Origin: Streptomyces xinghaiensis S187 | Lineage (GTDB): Bacteria > Actinomycetota > Actinomycetes > Streptomycetales > Streptomycetaceae | DNA: 64,000 bases | Assembly (NCBI RefSeq): GCF_000220705.2 | Contig: NZ_CP023202.1 | Coordinates: forward strand, 1,240,001-1,304,000 | Reading direction: 5' to 3' | Part shown: piece by piece, positions 8,878 to 17,203 of the stretch | Numbering within the stretch: position 1 is the stretch's first letter | Layout: the number at the start of each line of letters is the position of its first letter | The notes under the pieces: model-generated | Told to the model about the DNA's origin: nothing | The model's database searches: none | What the model saw: only the letters and a program-made list of their open reading frames with translations | Made by a program: the position numbers and the translations under genes

Positions 8878-10797
8878 GTGCGGTTTCAGCTGCTCGGGCC
8901 GCTGAGTGTCACCGACGGGGCCGACGCCGTCGTCCTCCCTCCCTCGAAGCCGACGATTCTCCTGGCCGTGCTGCTGCTGCACGCCAACTCCGTGGTGTCC
9001 GCCGAGCACCTCCAGCGGGCCGTCTGGAGTGAGGCGCAGCCCGCCACCGCGAAGGCCGCGCTGCAGACCTGTGTGCTGCGGCTGCGGCGGCTGCTGCCCC
9101 GGCACGGGGTCACCGAGACGCCCATCGAGGCGGTCCCCGGCGGCTACCGGATCACCGCCGGGCCGAGGACCCTCGATCTGCTCGGTTTCCGGGACGCCGT
9201 GCGCCATGCCGCCGCCTCCGCGCACGCCCCGGAAGCCGAGCTCTCCACCCTGAAGGAGGGGTTGTCGCTGTGGCAGGGCCCGCTGCTGGCCAACGTGCGG
9301 TCCGACACGCTGCACCGGGACGAGGTGCCGCGGCTGGCGGAGGAACGGCTGCGCGCCGTGGAGCGGGTCTGCGACCTCGAACTGGCCCTCGGGCGGTGCG
9401 GGGAGGCGCTGGCCGAGCTGTGGGCGGTGACCCGCGCGCACCCCGGTCACGAGCGGTTCCACGAGCAGCTGATGGAGGCCCTGTACCGCACGGGACGGCA
9501 GGCGGAGGCGCTGGCCGAGTACCGGCGCGTCAAGGAGTACCTGCGGGAGGAGCTGGGCGTGGACCCGTCCCCGACGCTCCGCTGGCTGGAGCTGGCCATC
9601 CTGCGCGGTGAGGAGCTGGCCCCGGCGGCGGACGGGGCCGGCCGGGGGCACCCGCGGTCCGGGCCGGTGGTCCGCGTCGACCGGGAGCCCGCGGGAGGCG
9701 GAACCCCGGGGAGAACCACGGGTCTTGGCACCTCCGCGCCGGCGGCCGCCCTGGCCGCCGCGCCTCCCCCGCCGGCCGCGCTCACCGCGCGGCCCGCTGA
9801 CCGGCGGCCGGCCCCGGCCGCCGCGGCCTCGGAGCCGCCCGGCACCCCCGCCGTGCCGTCCTTCACGGGCCGGGCGGCCGAGGTCGGAACCATGGTGGAG
9901 AGCCTGACCCGTTACGCGGAGCACGGCGGCGAACCCCCGCTGATCCTGCTGTGCGGCGCCCCCGGCATCGGCAAGTCGGCGCTGGCCCGGCACGTCGCGC
10001 AGCTCGTACGGGCCGCCTTCCCGGGCGGGCCGCTGCTGGTGCCGATGACGGACCCGGACGGCGCGCCGCGCGAACCGGCCGATGCCGCCGCCGCGTTGAC
10101 GGCCGGGCTCCGGGAGTGCGGGGACCGCGAGCGGACCCTGCTGATCCTCGACGACGTGGCGGACGCCGCCCAGGTGCGCCCGCTGCTTCCGGCCGGGGCG
10201 GGCGGTGCGGCCGTCGTCACCAGCCGGATGGGACTCGCCGGCCTCGTGGCGACGCACGGCGGGCGGGTGCACCGGCTCTCCGTCTTCGGCGAGGACGAGT
10301 CGTACCGGCTGCTGTGCGCGGTGCTGGGCGCCGAGCGGGTGGCGGCCGAGCCGGAGGCGGCCCGCCGGCTGGCGGACGTCTGCGGTCACCACCCGCTCGC
10401 TCTGCGGATCATGACGGCCCGTCTGCTGACCCGCCCCGGGCTGCGGCTGGCCGACGCCGCAGGCTGGCTGGCCGGCGACCCGATCGGCCGGCTCTCCCTG
10501 GCCGATTCCCCCGGCATGTCCGTTCCGGAGGTGTTCGGCGGCGCCCTCGGACGGCTCGACCCCCGGCTCGCCGAGGCCTTCCTGCGGCTCGGGTCGCTGC
10601 CCGGGGGGACCTTCCGGGCCGGGGACGGCGCCCCGGCGCTCGGCATGACCGGCGCCGAGGCGGAGGCCGTCCTGGAACGGCTGGCCGACGCCGGGCTCCT
10701 GGAGGAGGGGCCGCCCGGCCCCTACCGGATGCATCCGCTGCTCCATCGCTTCGCGCGCGAAGCCGCGACCCGAACCCGCCCCACAGAGAAGGTGTGA
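8878..10797 (+). CDS. SARP-family transcriptional regulator with NB-ARC-type ATPase domain
   Basis: A 639-residue regulator of the AfsR/SARP kind. The winged-helix domain starts directly at VRFQLLGPLSV (residues 1-95), then comes the BTAD domain (about 95-245; SLWQGPLLANV, LEELGVDPSPTL-like end), a Pro/Ala linker, and an ATPase domain with Walker A GAPGIGKS at 360-367 and LLILDDVAD as Walker B. It stops after the winged-helix-like region, so the AfsR TPR domain is missing. The GTG at 8878 is chosen because SARPs begin at this point. The next gene starts 3 nt after its stop, so it is the likely pathway activator. Confidence 0.88.
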   Translation: MRFQLLGPLSVTDGADAVVLPPSKPTILLAVLLLHANSVVSAEHLQRAVWSEAQPATAKAALQTCVLRLRRLLPRHGVTETPIEAVPGGYRITAGPRTLDLLGFRDAVRHAAASAHAPEAELSTLKEGLSLWQGPLLANVRSDTLHRDEVPRLAEERLRAVERVCDLELALGRCGEALAELWAVTRAHPGHERFHEQLMEALYRTGRQAEALAEYRRVKEYLREELGVDPSPTLRWLELAILRGEELAPAADGAGRGHPRSGPVVRVDREPAGGGTPGRTTGLGTSAPAAALAAAPPPPAALTARPADRRPAPAAAASEPPGTPAVPSFTGRAAEVGTMVESLTRYAEHGGEPPLILLCGAPGIGKSALARHVAQLVRAAFPGGPLLVPMTDPDGAPREPADAAAALTAGLRECGDRERTLLILDDVADAAQVRPLLPAGAGGAAVVTSRMGLAGLVATHGGRVHRLSVFGEDESYRLLCAVLGAERVAAEPEAARRLADVCGHHPLALRIMTARLLTRPGLRLADAAGWLAGDPIGRLSLADSPGMSVPEVFGGALGRLDPRLAEAFLRLGSLPGGTFRAGDGAPALGMTGAEAEAVLERLADAGLLEEGPPGPYRMHPLLHRFAREAATRTRPTEKV

Positions 10798-10800
10798 CCG

Positions 10801-13167
10801 ATGACAGCAGACGTGACCGGCACCGCGCCCGCCACCCCGGCCGGCGCCTTCGAGGCACTCGCCGGCACCCGGCCGCGGGTGCGGCGGGACGTACTCTTCA
10901 CCGAGACCCCGGGCGGGGTGCTCTTCCACAACGCCGACGGCGGCTTCCACCTCACCGGCCGCGCCGCCTACCGCTTCGCCGCGCTGATGGTGCCGCACCT
11001 GGCCGGGCGCAACCGGCTCGGCGAGATCTGCGAGGGCTTCGGACCGGCCCAGCGCGCCATGGCCGCCGAGCTGGTCAAGACGCTGTACGAGCGCGGCTTC
11101 GCCCGCGACGTACCGGACGCCGACACGGACGGCCCGGAGCCCGGCGACGTCTCCCGCCGGTTCGCCGCCCAGATCGCCTACGTCGACCACTACACCGACG
11201 GCGCGCCCCGCCGCTTCGCCCGCTTCCGCGACACCCGCGTCGCCGTGCTGGGCGAGGACGAGACGGCCCGCTGGTGCGCGCTGAGCCTGGTCCGCAACGG
11301 CTGCGGCCACATCGCGACCACCACCGCCTTTCCCGAGGTGGCCGCGGAGGCGGCCGAGTCCGCGGCCGACGGCTGCCCGGTGCGGGCCGACCGCCTGGAC
11401 CCCGGCGAGACCGCGGGCTGGGCCGCGCTCGACGGCTACGACGTCGTGGTCGTCACCGGCCCCGGGGCCGAGGCCCGCACCCACCGGCTGCTGTGCGAGG
11501 GCGTGCCCGAGGGCCGCACCCTGATCCCCGCCTGGACCTTCGGCGGCCGCGCCGTCACCGGTCCGCTGTCCACCGCCACGTCCACCGGCTGCCTGCACTG
11601 CGCCCTGCTGCGGCTCGGCGGCACCACGGACGCCGCCGCCGCGGCGGAGATCTGGAGCGGCCTGGCCGGCGGTTCCGCCGCACCGGCACCCGGCGCCGGC
11701 GGACCGCTCGCCGGCCCCGTCGCCGCCATGTCCGGCAATCTGCTGGGCTACGAGATCTTCCGGCTGCGCACCGGGGCGCTGCCCGCCGAGACCGCCGGCC
11801 AGGTGCTGATCCAGGACCTGGAGTCGCTGGACGTCATGGCCGAGCCCGTGCACCCGCATCCGCGCTGCCGCCGCTGCGCCGCGCCGGCCGGGGCGGCGTC
11901 CGGCGCGGCGGAAACGCCCGAGGTACCGGAGCGGCTGGTGCTCCCCGTCACCCCGACCGTGGAGACCGCCCGGGAGGCGGAGGACCTGGTCGAGGAGCTC
12001 AACCGGATCAGCGACGCGCTCGTCCGCCCGTACACCGGGGTCTTCCGCCGGTACGACGACGAGGAGCTGACCCAGACCCCGCTGAAGATCAGCCGGGTGG
12101 AGGTCGCGCTCGGCCACGGCGTGCGGCGCGAGATCGCCGCGTTCGACGTGCACCATCTCGCGGGTGCGCGCCTGCGGGCCCTGTACGCGGCGGCCGAGGC
12201 CTACGTCGAACACGTGGTCCCCGCCGTGCCCGCCCCGGCCGCCTCCGCCGGAGCCGGCTCCGGGACCGCGCCGCTGCCGGCCCTGGCCCCCGACGCGCTG
12301 ACGACGGGAGGCGGCACCGGCCGGGCTGCGGCCGAGGTCACCGCGTGGGTGACCGCCGTGTCGCTGCTCACCCGGGAGCCGGTCCGGGTGCCGGCGGCGG
12401 CGGTGCGGCCCTTCGGCCCGTACAACCGGGACCGGCTGCACCAGGCGAGCGGCGCGGGAGCCGGGGCGGGCGGCGGGCCCGGGGAGGCCGCCGGGCGCGG
12501 ACTGCTGTCGGCGCTGGCGCACGACGCGCTGCTGCGGGCGGTGCGCGGCACGACGGAGGTGACCCCGCTCGGGGACGCCGTGGGCGATCCGGAGCTGGTC
12601 TTCCTGCGGAAGTCGGCGGGCAACCTGGATCTGCCGGTGGAACTGCTCGACCTCGGGGAGGACGCCCGCTCCTCGGCACGGGTGGTGCTGGCGCGGGAGC
12701 CGGGGGGCCGCTGGGCGGCCGCCGCCGGCCTGTCGCGCTCCGCGGCGGCCTGCGCGGCGCTGCGGGACCTGCTGGGACAGGCCCAGCTCGCCGCCGAGGA
12801 GCCGGAGAGGACCGTCGACCAGGGCGACCCGCTGCTCGCCGACCTGGCCCCCGCGGCCATCGCGGTGACGGGCGGCGGCGCGGCGGACGGCGGGACCGGG
12901 ACGGTGGCACCGGACACGGAGGCCACGACGTTCGAGACGGTGCTGGACCGGCTCCGCGCGGCCGGACGGGACGTCCTGTACCTCGACACCACCCCGGCCG
13001 ACCTGTCCGCGGGCGGCATCCGCACCGCCCGGGTCCTGCTCACCACCGGCGCGGCCGGCGGCTCCGGCGCGGACTCCGCGACCGGCACCGGCACGCAAAC
13101 CGGCACCGGAACCGGCTCCTCCACCGCTGCCCGTTCCGGCTCGGACGGCGGCGCGGATGGCCACTGA
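10801..13167 (+). CDS. TOMM leader-binding scaffold: RRE and E1/ThiF-like domains plus degenerate YcaO-like domain
   Basis: A 788-residue protein. Residues about 25-105 look like the PqqD-like RNA-recognition-type RRE of ocin-ThiF proteins (VLFHNADGGFHLTGRAAYRFAA). Then comes an E1-like domain with degenerate nucleotide loop (VAVLGEDETARWCALSL) and two CxxC pairs, C264/C267 and C356/C359, expected to bind zinc. From about residue 400 the sequence resembles the YcaO fold of its neighbours by eye. The conserved ERDA becomes AHDA (573-576), one of the paired Glu of the LEGLER motif becomes Ala, and the protein ends after AGRDVLYLDTTPADL with no proline-rich tail. It should bind the leader and present the precursor to the active YcaOs. 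It overlaps the next gene by 11 nt. Confidence 0.8.
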   Translation: MTADVTGTAPATPAGAFEALAGTRPRVRRDVLFTETPGGVLFHNADGGFHLTGRAAYRFAALMVPHLAGRNRLGEICEGFGPAQRAMAAELVKTLYERGFARDVPDADTDGPEPGDVSRRFAAQIAYVDHYTDGAPRRFARFRDTRVAVLGEDETARWCALSLVRNGCGHIATTTAFPEVAAEAAESAADGCPVRADRLDPGETAGWAALDGYDVVVVTGPGAEARTHRLLCEGVPEGRTLIPAWTFGGRAVTGPLSTATSTGCLHCALLRLGGTTDAAAAAEIWSGLAGGSAAPAPGAGGPLAGPVAAMSGNLLGYEIFRLRTGALPAETAGQVLIQDLESLDVMAEPVHPHPRCRRCAAPAGAASGAAETPEVPERLVLPVTPTVETAREAEDLVEELNRISDALVRPYTGVFRRYDDEELTQTPLKISRVEVALGHGVRREIAAFDVHHLAGARLRALYAAAEAYVEHVVPAVPAPAASAGAGSGTAPLPALAPDALTTGGGTGRAAAEVTAWVTAVSLLTREPVRVPAAAVRPFGPYNRDRLHQASGAGAGAGGGPGEAAGRGLLSALAHDALLRAVRGTTEVTPLGDAVGDPELVFLRKSAGNLDLPVELLDLGEDARSSARVVLAREPGGRWAAAAGLSRSAAACAALRDLLGQAQLAAEEPERTVDQGDPLLADLAPAAIAVTGGGAADGGTGTVAPDTEATTFETVLDRLRAAGRDVLYLDTTPADLSAGGIRTARVLLTTGAAGGSGADSATGTGTQTGTGTGSSTAARSGSDGGADGH

Positions 13168-15379
13168 GACCCCCACCGGGAGCACCGGCCGGACCACCAC
13201 CGTGACTGGGACCGCCGCGGCCGGGAGCACCGGCCGGACAACCCCCGCTCCCGCAACCCCCGTACCGGCCGGGCCGGTTGCCGCCCCGGGGGGCGCGGGC
13301 GGAGCCTCCCCCGCCGCCGTCCCCGGGGCCGAGGCGCCGGTCCCGGGGGCGCGGCCCCCGGGTACCTCCCCCGGCGCGGCGGCCACCGGACCCGGAGCGC
13401 CCTGGGAGCGGGCCTGCCGTGAGCTGGCCGTACTGCTGCACCGCGGCCTCGCCGCGCACGGGACCCCGGCCCCGCTGGACGTCGCCGCGCTGGGCGTCAC
13501 CGACGCCTTCACCGCACCGGAGCCCCGGCCGTCCGGCCCGGCGTCAACTCCCGGGCCGGCCATACCCGGTGGGGCGAACGCCCCCGCCGGTTCCGTCCCC
13601 GTACGGTTCTACGGGCACCTGGCCGTCGTCGGCCCCCTCCCCCCGGGGGCCGGCGACTCCCCGCACGCGCCCGGGCCGGCGGGCCCCTGCGCCCGCTGCC
13701 TCGACCGCCGGTGGCAGGCCGTGCGCTCCGTCGCCCTGCGCGAGGCGCTGGAGCTGGGCTCCGGTACCCGGGCGGCCGGGGCGTGGCCGTATCTCACCCC
13801 GTTCACGGCGGACGCGCTGGCCGCGCTGACGGCCGCCCGGCTCGGCGGGGCGGGGCCGCGCGGCGGCGCGTTCCCGGCCGTCCATCTGGTCGATCTGCGC
13901 ACCCTGTCGGTCCGGCACTACCCGCTGGTGCCGGACCCGGAGTGCCCGCGCTGCGGCCGCGCCGAGGAGGACACGCCGGAGGCGGCCGTGCTCACCCTCC
14001 GCCCCGCGCCCAAGCACCGGCCCGGTTCCTTCCGCGTCCGCGACATCCGCGACTACGAGCTGCCGGCCGAGCCGTACGCCAACCCGGTGTGCGGTTCGCT
14101 GGGCCCGTCCGTGGTGCACGACATCGCGTCCCCCTCCACCTCCGCGACCATCGGCTGCTTCTCCATGCGCTCCGGGGAGTACCTCCGCGAGACGTTCTGG
14201 GGCGGCCACGCCGACAGCTACGCGCAGAGCGTGCGGATCGGCGTCCTGGAGGGCTTGGAGCGGTACGCGGGGATGCGGTCGCGCGCCAAGCCGGCGCAGC
14301 TGAGGGACTCCCTGGACGGGCTGCGGGCGCGCGGCGTCCGCGCGCTGGACCCGCGCACCTGCGGCCTGTACTCCGAGGAATTCCACCGCGCGAATCCGCG
14401 GGTCACGCCCTTCTCCCCCGGCCGGGAGATCCCCTGGGTGTGGGGGTACTCGCTGCGCGAGGGCGAGCCCGTTCTCGTCCCCGAGGTGCTGACGTACTAC
14501 CACGCTCCGGGCCTGGAGAACCGGTTCGTCCAGGAGAGCTCCAACGGCTGCGCGTCCGGCGGCTGTCTGGAGGAGGCGGTCTACTGCGGGCTGATGGAGG
14601 TCGTCGAGCGCGACGCCTTCCTGCTCACCTGGTACGGGCGGGCCGCCCTCCCGGAGATCGACCCGCGCACCAGCGCCCGCGCCGCCACCCGGCAGATGGT
14701 GGATCGGCTGGAGATGTACGGCTACGAGGCCCGCTTCTTCGACACCCGGATCAGCTTCCCCGTTCCCGTGGTGACCGGGGTCGCCGTGCGGCCCGACGGC
14801 GGCATCGGGCGGATGTGCTTCGGCGCGGGCGCCGGTCTCGACCCGGAGGCGGCGCTGGCCGGCGCCCTCTGCGAGATCGCCACCGACGCCGTCAACCTCC
14901 GGGGGCGCACCGAGCGCGACTGGGAGCGGCTGAGCGCCATGGCGCGCGACTTCGCGAAGGTCGAGGCGCTGCACGACCATCCGCTGGCCTACGGCGTGCC
15001 GGAGATGGGCGACCACGCCCGCTTCCTCCTCGGCGAACCGGGCGCGCCCCGCCCGCCGATGCGCTCGCTGACGGACCTTCAGCGGGAGGTGCCGCCGGTC
15101 TCCGGTGATCTCCTGGACGATCTGCGGACCTGCGTGGACACGGTGACGGGCGCGGGCTTCGACGTGATCGTGGTCGACCAGACCATGCCCGAGCAGCGGG
15201 GTCTGGGGCTGACGACGGTCTCCGTCCTCGTGCCCGGGCTGCTGCCGATCGACTTCGGCTGGACCCGGCAGCGGGCCCTGGGGATGCCGCGGCTGCGCAC
15301 CGCCCTGCGGGAGGCGGGGCTGCGCGAGCGCGATCTCGTACCGGACGACTTCAACCCGGCGCCGCATCCGTTCCCCTGA
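13157..15379 (+). CDS. YcaO cyclodehydratase, first copy
   Basis: A 740-residue TOMM cyclodehydratase (SagD family), which uses ATP to turn Cys/Ser/Thr of the precursor into azolines. Residues 1-80 are low-complexity Gly/Thr/Pro/Ala. An N-terminal domain follows with two CxxC pairs (C178/C181, C263/C266). The YcaO domain shows the ATP/Mg residues LEGLERY (E365, E368), SSNGCASGG, EVVERDAF (E484) and VDQTMPEQRGLG. It ends in PAPHPFP, the proline-rich C-terminus typical of azoline-forming YcaOs. The start overlaps the scaffold gene by 11 nt, so the two are coupled. A later start beyond the low-complexity tail is possible. Confidence 0.9.
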   Translation: MATETPTGSTGRTTTVTGTAAAGSTGRTTPAPATPVPAGPVAAPGGAGGASPAAVPGAEAPVPGARPPGTSPGAAATGPGAPWERACRELAVLLHRGLAAHGTPAPLDVAALGVTDAFTAPEPRPSGPASTPGPAIPGGANAPAGSVPVRFYGHLAVVGPLPPGAGDSPHAPGPAGPCARCLDRRWQAVRSVALREALELGSGTRAAGAWPYLTPFTADALAALTAARLGGAGPRGGAFPAVHLVDLRTLSVRHYPLVPDPECPRCGRAEEDTPEAAVLTLRPAPKHRPGSFRVRDIRDYELPAEPYANPVCGSLGPSVVHDIASPSTSATIGCFSMRSGEYLRETFWGGHADSYAQSVRIGVLEGLERYAGMRSRAKPAQLRDSLDGLRARGVRALDPRTCGLYSEEFHRANPRVTPFSPGREIPWVWGYSLREGEPVLVPEVLTYYHAPGLENRFVQESSNGCASGGCLEEAVYCGLMEVVERDAFLLTWYGRAALPEIDPRTSARAATRQMVDRLEMYGYEARFFDTRISFPVPVVTGVAVRPDGGIGRMCFGAGAGLDPEAALAGALCEIATDAVNLRGRTERDWERLSAMARDFAKVEALHDHPLAYGVPEMGDHARFLLGEPGAPRPPMRSLTDLQREVPPVSGDLLDDLRTCVDTVTGAGFDVIVVDQTMPEQRGLGLTTVSVLVPGLLPIDFGWTRQRALGMPRLRTALREAGLRERDLVPDDFNPAPHPFP

Positions 15380-15390
15380 CCGTCACCGCC

Positions 15391-15430
15391 GACCGCGACC
15401 GACCGAGACCGACCACGACCGACACCACGA
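15391..15430. repeat. 10-bp phased GACC repeats upstream of the dehydrogenase gene
   Basis: In the 160-bp gap before the SagB-type gene, four consecutive 10-bp blocks read gaccgcgacc, gaccgagacc, gaccacgacc and gacaccacga. The exact 10-bp phase puts each GACC on the same DNA face, as in direct-repeat activator sites. It could equally be a simple-sequence tract. Confidence 0.5.
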
Positions 15431-15539
15431 CGCAGCAGGGCGCACCACGACCGGCAGACGACCGGCCACGCCCGCGCCAGGCCCGGCGGGCCGGCCGGGC
15501 CCGACAGCTTAAGAGGCAGCAGGAAAGGCAGGGCACACC

Positions 15540-17195
15540 GTGGGATACGCCCAGGAGTACGCCACCGCGATCATGCACCGCGGGCGGGTCCCGATGGATC
15601 CCGCCGATTTCGTCCCCGACTGGGCCGACGGCCCGCGCAAGGCGAAGTTCTACCCGGGTGCGGACAGCCTGCCGCTGCCCGCTTCCGGCTATCCGGCGGC
15701 GGCCTGCCTGGACCGGGGCCTCGCCGCTCTCGGCGGGGTGCTGCCGACGCCCGGGGAGCGGGACGGCGCGGACAGCGGGACCGAGGGGGCGGGCGCCGGG
15801 CGGCCGTTCGACCTCGCCGCCCTGTCGGGCATGCTGCGCGACTCCTACGGGCTGACCGGCCGCCGCCTCGGCGTCCAGGCCAACACGGACCTCGGCGCGC
15901 TGCCGTACTACCCGCTCGCCAACTGGTCGCGCGGCTCGGCCTCCGGCGGCGGCCTCTACCCGGTCAGCGTCTACTGGGTCTCCGGACGGAGCGGCCCGGT
16001 GCCGCCCGGGGTGCACTACTACTCGACCCGCCACCACGCCATGCAGCGGCTGCTCACGGGCGACGTCTCGGGCGAGGTGCGGGCCGCGCTGGGCAGCGGC
16101 GCGCCCGGACCGGCCACCGACCAGTACCTCGTCCTCGGCGTCAAGTACTGGCAGAACGCCTTCAAGTACAACAGCTTCTCCTTCCACGCCGTGTCCATGG
16201 ACCTCGGCGCCGCCGTGCAGACCTGGCGGCTGTGGGCCGGGGCGCGCGGACTCGCCGTCGAGCCCGCGTTCTGGTTCGACGAGGAGCGGCTGGCCCGGCT
16301 GCTCGGGGTGCGCACCGAGGAGGAGGGCGTCTTCGCCGTCGTCCCGCTGCGGTGGGAGGGCACCGCGCCCGGTCCGGGGGCCGGCCGGGCCCCGGCCCCG
16401 GCCGCCCCGGTCTCCGTGCGCCACCGGGACGCCGAGCGGTCCCGCACCGTGCTCACCTTCGACGCCCTGCTGAAGATGCAGGCCGCCACGGCCGAACACG
16501 CCGCCGACCGGCCCGCTCCGGGTGCGCTGGCCCCGGCCGCCGCCCCGCCCCCGGACCCGGACCGGCCGGTCGGCCCGCTGCCCGCGCCGCGGCCGCTCGC
16601 CGCCGACGTGCGCTCGGCGCTCCGGGCGCGGCGCAGCAGCTTCGGCCGCTTCGACGCGCAGCGGCCGGTGGCGGCGGACCAGTTCGCCGCCTGTCTGGCC
16701 GCCGCCTCCGCCGGCTCCGTGCTCGGCGGGGACACCGGCACCGGGGAGACCCCGCTCACCAAGCTCTACGCCTTCGTCAACCATGTGGACGGCCTGGAGC
16801 CCGGGGCGTACGAGTACGACCCGGCCGGGCGGGCGCTGCGGCTGGTCAAGCCCGGCCGGCCCGGGGAGTTCCTGCAGAAGAACTACTTCCTGGCGAACTA
16901 CAACCTGGAGCAGTCCGGTGCGGTCCTGGTGCCCGCGGTCCGCACCGCGGCCGTGCTCGACGCGGTCGGCGACCGCGGCTACCGCGTGGTCAACGCCGCC
17001 GTCGGGGCGGTCGCGCAGACGCTCTACACCGCCTGCGCCGCACTCGGCCTCGGCTGCGGTGTGGCGCTGGGCTTCGACAACATCTCGTACATCGAGGAAC
17101 TCGGCCTGGCGGAGACGGGCGAGTCACCGCTGCTGATCATGATGATCGGTCATGAACGGCCCGCCCCGGCCGACTTCCGGTACGAGATCGCCTGA
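15540..17195 (+). CDS. SagB-type FMN-dependent azoline dehydrogenase
   Basis: A 551-residue protein with two nitroreductase-like halves. The first (about residues 90-280) has ANWSRGSASGGGLYPVSVYW, and the second (about 355-545) has LRARRSSFGRF, YNLEQSGAVL and ALGLGCGVALGFDN. This is the SagB/McbC pattern that oxidises azolines to thiazoles or oxazoles with FMN. The start is the GTG at 15540, with AGGAAAGG-type purines upstream after a 160-bp gap that may hold an internal promoter. It is followed 8 nt later by the LanB gene. Confidence 0.9.
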   Translation: MGYAQEYATAIMHRGRVPMDPADFVPDWADGPRKAKFYPGADSLPLPASGYPAAACLDRGLAALGGVLPTPGERDGADSGTEGAGAGRPFDLAALSGMLRDSYGLTGRRLGVQANTDLGALPYYPLANWSRGSASGGGLYPVSVYWVSGRSGPVPPGVHYYSTRHHAMQRLLTGDVSGEVRAALGSGAPGPATDQYLVLGVKYWQNAFKYNSFSFHAVSMDLGAAVQTWRLWAGARGLAVEPAFWFDEERLARLLGVRTEEEGVFAVVPLRWEGTAPGPGAGRAPAPAAPVSVRHRDAERSRTVLTFDALLKMQAATAEHAADRPAPGALAPAAAPPPDPDRPVGPLPAPRPLAADVRSALRARRSSFGRFDAQRPVAADQFAACLAAASAGSVLGGDTGTGETPLTKLYAFVNHVDGLEPGAYEYDPAGRALRLVKPGRPGEFLQKNYFLANYNLEQSGAVLVPAVRTAAVLDAVGDRGYRVVNAAVGAVAQTLYTACAALGLGCGVALGFDNISYIEELGLAETGESPLLIMMIGHERPAPADFRYEIA

Positions 17196-17203
17196 GGGCG
17201 GCC

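Noticed and set aside
15391..15430. CRISPR-like array
   Set aside because: The units are 10 bp without spacers, and no cas genes are present.
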